Origin: Rhodoferax sp. UBA6134
Lineage (GTDB): Bacteria; Pseudomonadota; Gammaproteobacteria; Burkholderiales; Burkholderiaceae_C
Assembly (NCBI GenBank): GCA_002422455.1
Contig: DIVK01000110.1
Coordinates: forward strand, 206 to 30,681
DNA: 30,476 bases
Direction of reading: 5' to 3'
Positions 15,940-23,396 of this stretch are shown here, in pieces (positions within the stretch are counted from its first letter, which is position 1; the number at the start of each line of letters is the position of its first letter). Below the pieces are notes generated by a model, which saw nothing but the letters and a program-made list of their open reading frames with translations, did not search any database and was not told where the DNA came from. The position numbers were made by a program, and so were the translations under genes.

Positions 15940-15964
15940 GTATCAGCAAAAATGATCTACGCAA
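15937..15964 (-). promoter_or_regulatory. Candidate mraZ promoter
   Basis: TTGCGT (plus-strand 15959-15964) and TACAGT (15937-15942) are separated by 16 bp and sit upstream of mraZ. The hexamers match the sigma-70 consensus only moderately (3/6 and 4/6). The -35 overlaps the 16-bp palindrome and the -10 overlaps the first MraZ box, so both elements could control it. Other A/T-rich promoters upstream cannot be excluded. Confidence 0.35.
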
Positions 15965-15975
15965 ACCGGTTTGCG
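15960..15975. promoter_or_regulatory. 16-bp perfect palindrome, LacI-type operator candidate
   Basis: CGCAAACCGGTTTGCG is a perfect inverted repeat with a central CG step, the form typical of LacI/PurR-family operators (the PurR site has a similar CGCAAACGTTTGCG shape). It sits at the candidate -35 of the mraZ promoter. Which protein binds it, if any, cannot be told from the window; no LacI-family gene is present here. Confidence 0.45.
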
Positions 15976-16116
15976 ATAATTTTTTCCAATGAAATCAAGG
16001 ACTTAGGGATGAATTTGAATGCGCCAAAACGACAAAATCGTTCTAAATTAAGAACTTAGCGCACGTTGTGAAAGTGATGCTTGAAGCTGCACCCGTCGTC
16101 GATCTTAATCAGTTGA
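15976..16116. other. A/T-rich non-coding stretch between hslU and mraZ
   Basis: This part of the 291-bp hslU-mraZ gap holds no coding frame that I can support. It is clearly richer in A/T than its surroundings, with a weak GTTCT/AGAAC inverted repeat near 16043-16058. It may contain upstream promoter elements for the dcw cluster. Confidence 0.5.
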
Positions 16117-16138
16117 GGACAGAGCTAAAGGTCTGTCC
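16117..16138 (-). terminator. Stem-loop just after hslU
   Basis: GGACAGA (16117-16123) pairs with TCTGTCC (16132-16138) around an 8-base loop, 9 bases after the hslU stop. No run of T follows on the minus strand, so it is either a weak terminator or a 3'-end stabilising hairpin for the hslVU message. Confidence 0.4.
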
Positions 16139-16147
16139 CGCAAATGT

Positions 16148-17470
16148 TCACAAAATGTAACGCGAAAGGTCCTCGTCCCGGCTCAGCTCACCGAGTCGCG
16201 CATCCACGTAGGCGGCATCGACCTGAATGGTCTGGCCGCCGAGGTTGGCGGCGTCAAAACTCACTTCGTCGAGCAAGCGCTCCATGACCGTCGACAGACG
16301 TCGCGCGCCGATATTCTCGGTGCGCTCGTTCACCTCAAACGCAATGGAGGCGAGCCGCAGGATGCCCTCCTCCAAAAACTCGATGCGCACATTTTCCGTC
16401 GCCAACAGGGCCTGGTATTGCTTGACCAGCGAGGCATGCGTCTGCGTCAGGATGGCCACAAAGTCCTGCACCGACAGGGACTGCAGCTCCACGCGGATGG
16501 GAAAACGCCCCTGCAGTTCGGGAATCAGGTCGCTCGGCTTGCTCAAATGGAACGCCCCCGAGGCGATGAACAAGATGTGATCGGTCTTGACCATGCCGTA
16601 TTTGGTGGACACGGTCGTGCCTTCGACCAGCGGCAACAAGTCGCGCTGCACGCCCTGGCGCGACACCTCGGCGCCGCTGCCTTCGCTGCGCGAGGTCACC
16701 TTGTCGATCTCGTCGATGAACACAATGCCGTTTTGTTCCAGCATGTGCAGGGCCTGCGTCTTGATGTCTTCTTCATTGACCAGCTTGGCCGCCTCTTCAT
16801 CGGTCAGCAGCTTCAAGGCCTCGGTAATGTTAAGTTTTCGCGTCTGGCGTTTGGAACTGCCCATCTGACCGAACATGCCGCGCAACTGCTCGGTCATCTC
16901 TTCCATGCCGGCCGGCCCCATGATTTCCAGCTGGGGGGCCGCCTGCGCCACGTCAATTTCAATTTCCCGCTCAGCCAACTGGCCCTCGCGCAACTTCTTG
17001 CGAAAAGCCTGGCGCGCGGTGCTCTCGGGCTCGGCATTTTGCGCACCACCAAAGTCGCCCCGCGGCGGTGGAATCAGAATGTCCAGCACCCGCTCCTCGG
17101 CGGCGTCTTCGGCACGTGTGCGCACCTTCGCCATCTCGGCCACACGGGTTTGCTTGACCGCGATGTCGGCCAGGTCCCGGATGATGGCGTCCACGTCCTT
17201 GCCGACGTAACCGACCTCGGTGAATTTGGTGGCTTCGACCTTGATGAAGGGAGCGTCGGCAAGCCGGGCCAGTCGCCGGGCGATTTCTGTTTTTCCAACC
17301 CCCGTGGGGCCGATCATCAGAATATTCTTGGGCGTGATTTCGGCACGCAGGCCGGGCTCGACCTGCTGGCGTCGCCAGCGGTTGCGCAAGGCAATGGCAA
17401 CCGCACGCTTGGCCTGCTGTTGGCCAACGATATGCCTGTCAAGCTCAGAAACAATTTGCTGCGGCGTCAT
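16148..17470 (-). CDS. hslU: HslU, ATPase subunit of the HslUV protease
   Basis: HslU is the AAA+ unfoldase that feeds proteins to HslV in the cytoplasm. The 440-residue protein has HIVGQQQAKRAVAIALRNR near the start, Walker A GPTGVGKT at 54-61, the pore loop GYVG at 87-90, an intermediate domain at about 110-235, Walker B FIDEID at 251-256 and the arginine-containing GARRLSTVMERLL. It ends in LSRYIL, the C-terminal tail that docks into HslV. The ATG at 17470 overlaps the hslV stop as ATGA. Confidence 0.98.
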   Translation of the reverse strand: MTPQQIVSELDRHIVGQQQAKRAVAIALRNRWRRQQVEPGLRAEITPKNILMIGPTGVGKTEIARRLARLADAPFIKVEATKFTEVGYVGKDVDAIIRDLADIAVKQTRVAEMAKVRTRAEDAAEERVLDILIPPPRGDFGGAQNAEPESTARQAFRKKLREGQLAEREIEIDVAQAAPQLEIMGPAGMEEMTEQLRGMFGQMGSSKRQTRKLNITEALKLLTDEEAAKLVNEEDIKTQALHMLEQNGIVFIDEIDKVTSRSEGSGAEVSRQGVQRDLLPLVEGTTVSTKYGMVKTDHILFIASGAFHLSKPSDLIPELQGRFPIRVELQSLSVQDFVAILTQTHASLVKQYQALLATENVRIEFLEEGILRLASIAFEVNERTENIGARRLSTVMERLLDEVSFDAANLGGQTIQVDAAYVDARLGELSRDEDLSRYIL

Positions 17471-18012
17471 AGGGTTTCAATGGTGTGGTTCATATTGGTG
17501 TAGATGCACAACTCACCAGCGATCTCCAGGGAGCGTTTGACGATGTCCTGCGCCGACAGTTCGGTATGGTTGAGCAAGGCAATGGCCGACGCCTGCGCGT
17601 AGGCGCCTCCCGAACCAATCGTCACAATGCCGTTCTCGGGCTCCAGCACGTCACCGTTGCCGGTGATGATGAGGGACGCCTCGCTGTCCGCCACCGCCAG
17701 CATGGCCTCCAGGCGGCGCAGCACCCGGTCGGTCCGCCAGTCCTTGGTGAGTTCAATGGCGGCGCGCACCAGGTGGCCCTGATGCTTCTCCAGCTTGGCT
17801 TCAAAGCGTTCGAACAGCGTAAAGGCATCGGCCGTGGCGCCGGCAAAGCCGGCCAGCACCTTGCCGTGATAGAGCTTGCGCACTTTGCGGGCCGTGCCTT
17901 TGACAACAATGTTGCCCAAAGTCACTTGTCCGTCACCGCCAATGGCCACCTGCACGCCCTCGGCTGTCTTGCGCCGCACGCTGATGATGGTTGTTCCGTG
18001 AAATTGTTCCAT
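17467..18012 (-). CDS. hslV: HslV, proteolytic subunit of the HslUV protease
   Basis: HslV is the threonine protease, related to proteasome beta subunits, that forms a double hexamer capped by HslU. The 181-residue precursor starts MEQFHGTTIISVRRK. Cleavage after Gly6 would expose the catalytic Thr7, so it carries a six-residue leader where E. coli has only Met. GGDGQVTLGN, RKVRKLYHGKVLAGFAGATADAFTLFE and TIGSGGAYAQASA are typical. The 71-bp gap upstream to the STAS gene has no convincing heat-shock promoter, although a CTTGTTA motif is present. Confidence 0.98.
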   Translation of the reverse strand: MEQFHGTTIISVRRKTAEGVQVAIGGDGQVTLGNIVVKGTARKVRKLYHGKVLAGFAGATADAFTLFERFEAKLEKHQGHLVRAAIELTKDWRTDRVLRRLEAMLAVADSEASLIITGNGDVLEPENGIVTIGSGGAYAQASAIALLNHTELSAQDIVKRSLEIAGELCIYTNMNHTIETL

Positions 18013-18083
18013 GCGTTCAGTAAATCAGGTCTGTCAGTTCGATAACAAGGCCGTACTTCAGGCGATGCGCCAAAAGTCCCGGC

Positions 18084-19862
18084 CTAACGGGTACGCGGGA
18101 CGATCCGCGCGTGTTCGTTGATGCCGATCACATTGAAAAATACCGCTACCAGGCGCGGCACGTCATGAAATTGAACACGACAGCCCTCAAGCTCGCGCAC
18201 GGCGACCCAGTTCAGGATGCTTCCGGCGGCCGAAAAGTCAACCCGGATCAGCCGGGCACAGGAAATGACGAGGCGATCGGCCCCGTGCAACCCGGCCTGA
18301 AGCAGGTCCAGCGCCGCGGCCGCATCGCCCAGCACCTCGCCACTCAACTCCACCACGGCAGCAGGCGCGGCATCCAGGCCCACGGTCTCTGCATAGGCCT
18401 GGTCCACGTTCAAAAAACATTCAGCCACAGCATCGCCAGATGCGCCTTTGACTTTGACATTCGCCGATGGCGCCGTGACACTCGTCCGCTCGTGGATGCA
18501 CTCACACAGCGCATCCACCCAGGGAGGGGGAGAAACCTCATAAGTGACACAGTAATCCAGCGCCGCCAGTTCGAACTCATCCTGCAGCCGCAAAACGCGC
18601 AAGGCATCAAGACGCAAGCACCACCAGAATCCGGCGACCTGCCGGTCACCCGACGGAGTGGCACGTCTCAGCACTTTTTCAAGAACGTCAACGCCTTCGA
18701 AAAACAGCTTGACAGGTTGCAAACACCACTCGCCAAACAACCCGGCCAAGGCCTGCGCCGCATCCGGCGTGATGGTATGGAGCCGATTCCAGTCCAGGTG
18801 CAGGGGGGCACTGGCACCGGCCGCGCTGGCGCACAAGGCTTGCACGGCCTGAAAATCGAGCTCGGCAGGGCACTCCCAAACCGCCCGCTTGCCAGGCGTC
18901 GGCACTGCCGCCTGATCCGGCGCCGGCTTGACCACCGGGCGGCCAAGCAGTTCGGGGGTCGAGAACCAGGCCGGTGCCGAACGTTCGAAACGCCGGGCGT
19001 AATCCATCGCAACGCGATCAAAATTGGCTCGTTGACCGGTCCCACGGTAAAGATCGAACAAAGCCATTGCCCACCCGTCAACCGTATCCGGGTGGACATT
19101 GTCCGCCTGCAACGCGGTCAAAAGACCCACCTCGGCCCCCGCCTCGTCCCCATTGGCAAAACGGATAGCCGCCTCCTCCAGGTCGGGGTCGGCCAGCACC
19201 TCTTCCGATTCCATCGACAGCAGGTTGGGAATTGAAAATTCGCCCGGCCCGGTGTCCGGATTCCTGCTGTCCGCGCTGGCAGATGCCGACTGCAGCCTCT
19301 GCACTGACACGATGTCATCCGGCGCAGGCAAGCCCATCTGTGTGGCCTCGTAATCGTCAAAGTGCAGGCGCTCAAGGCCCAGTTCCGATCCGAACACCTG
19401 CGTCGGCTCAAACGCACTGACTCTTTCGGCTGGCCCACCTCCCGCCGCGGCCCGCGACGGGGGGGTGGGCGCAAGGGGGGATGTGCCGCCATGAACCGAT
19501 GCCCCGTTCTGCCGGTTTTTCCACCACTGCCGGGACATCTGGGCTTCAATGTCATCAATTTTTTTGAGCGTCATGGCCCGCTCATCCGGATTGGATGCCA
19601 TGCTGCTCTGGAAGAAAGAGGGGCGATCGGCGAGCCCGGGGCTGATCACGGGTTCGTTCCGACGCAACTTGCGTAGCTGGTTGAATTCCCGCTGACGCAC
19701 AAAATCGTTGCGCCGCTTGCGCTCGATCATCTCCTTGAGCGCCTGCTTGCTGTACCCGCTGACCCGCTCCGGCGTGTCCAGCCCAGACCGGTCCTTTGTC
19801 GGATTGCGAACAAATCTGACCACCCTGGACAGCAAACCGGAACTGTCGTCTTTGCTTGTCAT
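18084..19862 (-). CDS. Large protein with C-terminal STAS-like domain, function unknown
   Basis: The product is 592 residues. The N-terminus (about 33-75) is strongly basic (ALKEMIERKRRNDFVRQREF), followed by a low-complexity linker (about 120-210). A helical region at about 225-305 (DLEEAAIRFANGDEAGAEVG) looks like a TPR/FimV-type repeat. The C-terminal half holds two stretches that look like STAS folds, at about 328-400 (LHLDWNRLHTITPDAAQALA) and 500-592 (LVISCARLIRVDFSAAGSIL). STAS domains bind partner proteins or nucleotides, as in anti-sigma antagonists and MlaB. I see no conserved phosphorylatable Ser in the usual position. I chose ATG at 19862; a TTG at 19910 would extend it to the dksA stop. 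It lies between dksA and hslVU. The function is not known to me. Confidence 0.85.
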   Translation of the reverse strand: MTSKDDSSGLLSRVVRFVRNPTKDRSGLDTPERVSGYSKQALKEMIERKRRNDFVRQREFNQLRKLRRNEPVISPGLADRPSFFQSSMASNPDERAMTLKKIDDIEAQMSRQWWKNRQNGASVHGGTSPLAPTPPSRAAAGGGPAERVSAFEPTQVFGSELGLERLHFDDYEATQMGLPAPDDIVSVQRLQSASASADSRNPDTGPGEFSIPNLLSMESEEVLADPDLEEAAIRFANGDEAGAEVGLLTALQADNVHPDTVDGWAMALFDLYRGTGQRANFDRVAMDYARRFERSAPAWFSTPELLGRPVVKPAPDQAAVPTPGKRAVWECPAELDFQAVQALCASAAGASAPLHLDWNRLHTITPDAAQALAGLFGEWCLQPVKLFFEGVDVLEKVLRRATPSGDRQVAGFWWCLRLDALRVLRLQDEFELAALDYCVTYEVSPPPWVDALCECIHERTSVTAPSANVKVKGASGDAVAECFLNVDQAYAETVGLDAAPAAVVELSGEVLGDAAAALDLLQAGLHGADRLVISCARLIRVDFSAAGSILNWVAVRELEGCRVQFHDVPRLVAVFFNVIGINEHARIVPRTR

Positions 19863-19906
19863 AAAAGTGAACGGGGCCCAGAAAATCGGGGGGAGGAAGC
19901 CGGGCG

Positions 19907-21004
19907 TCAATCCCCGAACATCTTTTGCTTGAGTTCGCGTCGTTGCTGGGCCTCAAGCGACAAACTGGCGGTCGGACGCGCGAGCAGGCGCCCAACCCCG
20001 ATAGGCTCACCCGTTTCGTCACAGTAGCCATAATCACCGGCATCGATGCGCACAATCGACTGCTCAATTTTCTTCAGGAGCTTGCGTTCCCGGTCACGGG
20101 TGCGCAGCTCCAAGGCATGCTCTTCCTCAATGGTGGCCCGGTCGGCCGGATCGGGCACCACCACGGTGTCTTCCCGCAAGTGCTCGGTGGTTTCACCCGC
20201 ACTGCTCAGGATATCCTGCTTGAGCTTCAGAAGCTTGCCGCGAAAAAATGCCAGCTGGACATCGTTCATGTACTCATCGTCGGGCATGGCGATCAGCTCG
20301 GCGTCCGTCAACTGATCCACTGGCTTTGATTTCCAATTGTTGGCAAGTTTGAGGTCTTTTTTGACGGCCGAAGCAAGCGGCGGAACAATCAGGGGCACTG
20401 ACACGACCTGGGTAAAACTGGCCTTGGCGGCGGTGGATGCCACCGATTGCGCCATGGAGGGCACCGTGAGCTGCGCAAGCCGTGAGGACGGGCGTCCGGC
20501 CCTGACGGGCACCGACGCCGTGGTCGCCGGGATTGGCGCCACTGCCGCGGGTTTAGCCGGCAACTCCTTCGCCTTCGCAATCGAACCAAGCGTCGCAGAG
20601 CGCGTGGTTTTGGGTTTCGCTGCCACCACTTCGGGTTTGCTGGCTTTCGCGGTCATTGTTTTCACAGAATCCTTTGTTTGAACTTTGGTCACGGGCCTGG
20701 CGGCCTTGACCGGAGCGGCCTTGACAGCCTTGAGCGGCGGTTTGACGGGCGGCGTCGACTTGGGCGCCGCCTTGGCTTTGAGCACCGGTTTTGCCTTGGG
20801 CTTGACCGCCGGCTTGGCGGCGGCCTTCGCGGCAGGCTTGGCTTCAGTCGCCTTGACAGCCTTGGACGCCACTTTGGCTTTCGCGGGTTGCGCTTTCACT
20901 TTTTGTCTCCTCGCAGGACTGTCCTGCGCATGTGTCTCGCTGGCGCGCGAGTTTACCGGTTTACCCATGGGGAAACCCATTAGTTGCAAAATCGAGACAA
21001 TCAT
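19907..21004 (-). CDS. dksA: DksA-family RNA polymerase-binding protein with long Ala/Lys/Pro-rich N-terminus
   Basis: DksA enters the RNA polymerase secondary channel and, with ppGpp, retunes initiation at rRNA and amino-acid promoters. The C-terminal 128 residues (from about 238) are a complete DksA core, with DDEYMNDVQLAFFRGKLL, a coiled coil whose tip keeps DPADRA (the key Asp and Ala residues) and the globular GYCDETGEPIGVGRLLARPT. Of the four zinc cysteines only the first remains (C, T, S, A in order), the pattern of known zinc-free DksA proteins. Residues about 30-170 are rich in K, A and P (KPAAKAAAKPAVKPKAKP), resembling histone-H1-like tails, and make the protein 365 aa against about 150 for E. 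coli. ATG 21004 has AGGTGG eight bases upstream; a GTG four codons earlier is less likely. Confidence 0.93.
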   Translation of the reverse strand: MIVSILQLMGFPMGKPVNSRASETHAQDSPARRQKVKAQPAKAKVASKAVKATEAKPAAKAAAKPAVKPKAKPVLKAKAAPKSTPPVKPPLKAVKAAPVKAARPVTKVQTKDSVKTMTAKASKPEVVAAKPKTTRSATLGSIAKAKELPAKPAAVAPIPATTASVPVRAGRPSSRLAQLTVPSMAQSVASTAAKASFTQVVSVPLIVPPLASAVKKDLKLANNWKSKPVDQLTDAELIAMPDDEYMNDVQLAFFRGKLLKLKQDILSSAGETTEHLREDTVVVPDPADRATIEEEHALELRTRDRERKLLKKIEQSIVRIDAGDYGYCDETGEPIGVGRLLARPTASLSLEAQQRRELKQKMFGD

Positions 21005-21034
21005 TTGACTTGCCACCTAAAAAACAAACTCGAA

Positions 21035-22087
21035 TCAAACCAGGCTTTGCTCCATGCCCTGCAGCAAGATGTCCTGGGGCAGGTCGATGCCGATGAATAC
21101 CATTTTGCTGAAACGCTTTTCACCCTCGGCCCAGGATGGACCCAGATCGCTGCCCATCAGTTGGTGTACACCCTGGAAAATCACCTTGCGATCGGTGCCT
21201 TTCATATACAGCACGCCTTTGTAACGCAGCATGCGCGGGCCATAAATATTGACAATGGCGCCCAGAAAGTCCTCCAGTTTGGCCGGGTCAAAGGCCCGCT
21301 CCGACCTGAAGACAAAGCTCTTGACATCATCATCATGGTGATGGTGATGCCCTGCGCCGTGGTCATGGCGGTGTGAAGGATGACTGCAATGCTCGCCATG
21401 CGCATGCTCAGGGTGCTCATGCGCCTCTTCTTCCTTGAGAAAATCCGGATCAATGTCCAGCCGGGCATTGAGATTGAAGCCCCGCAGGTCCAACACCTCA
21501 GACAGGGCCACTTCGCCAAAATGCACCGCCTTTTGCGGCGCACGCGGGTTCATGTGCTTGAGGCGGTGCGTCAGGGCAGCTACCTCATCCCCGGACACCA
21601 GATCGGTCTTGCTGATGAAAATCTGGTCGGCAAAGCCCACCTGGCGCCGCGCCTCCTGACGCTCGTTGAGTTGCGTTGCCGCATGTTTGGCATCCACCAG
21701 CGTCAGGATCGAGTCCAACAGATAGCTCTCGGCGATTTCATCGTCCATGAAAAAGGTTTGCGCCACCGGGCCGGGGTCGGCCAGGCCGGTGGTCTCGATC
21801 ACCACGCGCTCGAAATCGAGCTCGCCCTTGCGCTTCTTCTGCGCCAGCTCCTGCAAGGTGGTGCGCAGGTCTTCGCGGATGGTGCAGCAGATGCAGCCAT
21901 TGCTCATCTGGATGATCTGTTCGTTCGTATCCGACACCAGGATGTCGTTGTCGATGTTTTCCTCGCCAAACTCGTTTTCGATGACCGCAATTTTCTGGCC
22001 GTGGGCTTCCGCCAGCACGCGCTTGAGGAGTGTGGTCTTGCCCGAGCCCAGAAAGCCCGTCAGGATGGTTGCAGGTATGAGACTCAT
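21035..22087 (-). CDS. COG0523/CobW-family GTPase (metal chaperone type)
   Basis: COG0523 proteins are G3E-family GTPases that deliver metal ions, often zinc, or act in cobalamin metallation. The 350-residue protein has Walker A GFLGSGKTT at 11-19, the metal-binding GCICC at 64-68, VVIETTGLADPGPVAQTF, the ISKTDLV guanine-recognition motif and a C-terminal CobW domain (FVFRSERAFDPAKLEDFL). A His-rich loop at about 220-250 (HPSHRHDHGAGHHHHHDDD) is a likely metal-binding stretch. It lies directly upstream of dksA with a 30-bp gap, probably in one operon. No clear Zur site is visible in the 60 bp upstream. A zinc role is favoured but the metal is not proven. Confidence 0.93.
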   Translation of the reverse strand: MSLIPATILTGFLGSGKTTLLKRVLAEAHGQKIAVIENEFGEENIDNDILVSDTNEQIIQMSNGCICCTIREDLRTTLQELAQKKRKGELDFERVVIETTGLADPGPVAQTFFMDDEIAESYLLDSILTLVDAKHAATQLNERQEARRQVGFADQIFISKTDLVSGDEVAALTHRLKHMNPRAPQKAVHFGEVALSEVLDLRGFNLNARLDIDPDFLKEEEAHEHPEHAHGEHCSHPSHRHDHGAGHHHHHDDDVKSFVFRSERAFDPAKLEDFLGAIVNIYGPRMLRYKGVLYMKGTDRKVIFQGVHQLMGSDLGPSWAEGEKRFSKMVFIGIDLPQDILLQGMEQSLV

Positions 22088-22147
22088 CGTTTTCTCGGTC
22101 GGTTGGCGTCAGAGGCAGGGGAGTGTAGCGGGTAATCGGTTTGGCGG

Positions 22148-23329
22148 TCATTTGCGCATGACCACCAGACCCTTGAGGTATTCCCCCTCGGGAAAATTGA
22201 TCGTCATCGGGTGATCCGGGGCGCCGCCCAGGCGCTCGCTGATGTAACCATCCACCTGCGCGTCGATGCCGGCGGAGGCCACGATTTTATGAAACAGGTC
22301 AGCGCTGATGCCGCCTGAACAGGAGTAGGTGAACAGAACCCCGCCCGGCGCCAGGATCTTGAAGGCCAGCCGATTGATGTCTTTGTAGGCACGCGCCGCG
22401 CGCTCGGCATGCGCCGCAGTGGGGGCAAACTTCGGCGGATCGAGCACGATGGCATCGAAGGTCCTGCCTTCGGCGCCGAATTGACGCAACGAAGCATTGA
22501 CGTCCGCATCCATGAACGTGGCGCGACTCGCGTCAAACCCGTTCAGGGCCACGTTGGCGGCGGCTTTTTCCAGGGCCGGGCCGGAGGAATCGATCGAGGT
22601 GACATGGGCGGCGCCCCCGGTCAGCGCAGCCACGGTGAAGCCGCCGGTATAGCAATAGCAGTTCAGTACACGCTCGAACTTCAGGCGCCGGGCGTAGTCG
22701 GCGAAGCGCTTGCGGCTGTCGCGCTGATCCAGGTAAAAACCGGTTTTATGGCCGGTGGCAATGTTGATGGCCAGTTGCCAGTCATGCTCGCGCAAAATGA
22801 GCTCCAGCGGACCGTCACCGCGCAGCCAGCCGGTCGCCTCGGGCAGGCCTTCCAGCGCGCGGCTGCTGGCGTCGGAGCGCTCATACAGCGCGGTCTTGCC
22901 CGTGGCCGCCAGCAGGGCATCGGCAATCACATCCTTCCAGCGCTCCATCCCGGCCGAGGTGAATTGCGCCACCAAGGTGTCACCGTACCGGTCCACGATC
23001 AGCCCCGGCAAACCATCGGACTCGCCATGCACCAGCCGCAGGCTGTCGCTTTGTATGTCAAATCGGGCCCTGGCCTTGACGGCACGGTCAACGACAGCGC
23101 CCAAAAATGCAGCATCGATGCGCTGCGCCTCGTCAAAACTCCAAGCCCGGGCCCGGATTTTGGAGGCCGGGCTGAACGCGGCCCAGGCCAGAAATTGCCC
23201 CGCATGCGACTCCACCCGCACTGTCTCACCCGCATCGGCCCCGCCCTTGGCAATGGCGGATTCAAAAATCCATGGATGACGGCGCAAGAGCGAGCGCTCC
23301 TTGCCTTCTCTTAATCGAATCGTTTTCAT
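22148..23329 (-). CDS. rlmI: 23S rRNA (cytosine(1962)-C(5))-methyltransferase RlmI
   Basis: RlmI makes m5C at position 1962 of 23S rRNA. The 393-residue protein starts MKTIRLREGKERSLLRRHPW with an N-terminal PUA domain (about 1-75), then EEEHRE-like and RLVHGESDGLPGLIVDRYGD linkers, the SAM loop NCYCYTGGFTVAALTGGA, IVLDPPKFAP and the catalytic cysteine region FTYSCSGGIS. The longer open frame to 23866 overlaps xerC and is rejected. The gap to xerC is 67 bp and contains a small hairpin. YccW/RlmI is the best fit; closely related paralogues cannot be excluded. Confidence 0.92.
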   Translation of the reverse strand: MKTIRLREGKERSLLRRHPWIFESAIAKGGADAGETVRVESHAGQFLAWAAFSPASKIRARAWSFDEAQRIDAAFLGAVVDRAVKARARFDIQSDSLRLVHGESDGLPGLIVDRYGDTLVAQFTSAGMERWKDVIADALLAATGKTALYERSDASSRALEGLPEATGWLRGDGPLELILREHDWQLAINIATGHKTGFYLDQRDSRKRFADYARRLKFERVLNCYCYTGGFTVAALTGGAAHVTSIDSSGPALEKAAANVALNGFDASRATFMDADVNASLRQFGAEGRTFDAIVLDPPKFAPTAAHAERAARAYKDINRLAFKILAPGGVLFTYSCSGGISADLFHKIVASAGIDAQVDGYISERLGGAPDHPMTINFPEGEYLKGLVVMRK

Positions 23330-23340
23330 GGGCCGATTGT

Positions 23341-23354
23341 GAGGCTTTTGCCTC
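23341..23354 (-). promoter_or_regulatory. Hairpin in the rlmI leader
   Basis: GAGGC-TTTT-GCCTC is a perfect 5-bp hairpin, 11 bases upstream of the rlmI ATG. On the minus strand it includes a GGAGG that would otherwise be the only purine-rich ribosome site nearby, although at about 24 bases it is too far from the start for normal use. Role uncertain. Confidence 0.3.
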
Positions 23355-23396
23355 CGCGTCCCCCTGTGACGGGAGGACGTGCAACAAGCGCCGGCG

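Noticed and set aside
15857..15964. Longer MraZ starting at 15964
   Set aside because: The extra 36 residues would be read from the operator and promoter region and are unlike any MraZ N-terminus.
18013..18083. Heat-shock (sigma-32) promoter before hslV
   Set aside because: A CTTGTTA is present, but no CCCCAT-type -10 lies at the right distance, so I could not support it.
19907..20030. Loss of zinc cysteines as a sign of a dksA pseudogene
   Set aside because: The frame is intact, the coiled-coil tip residues are kept, and the C-T-S-A pattern is known for functional zinc-free DksA proteins.
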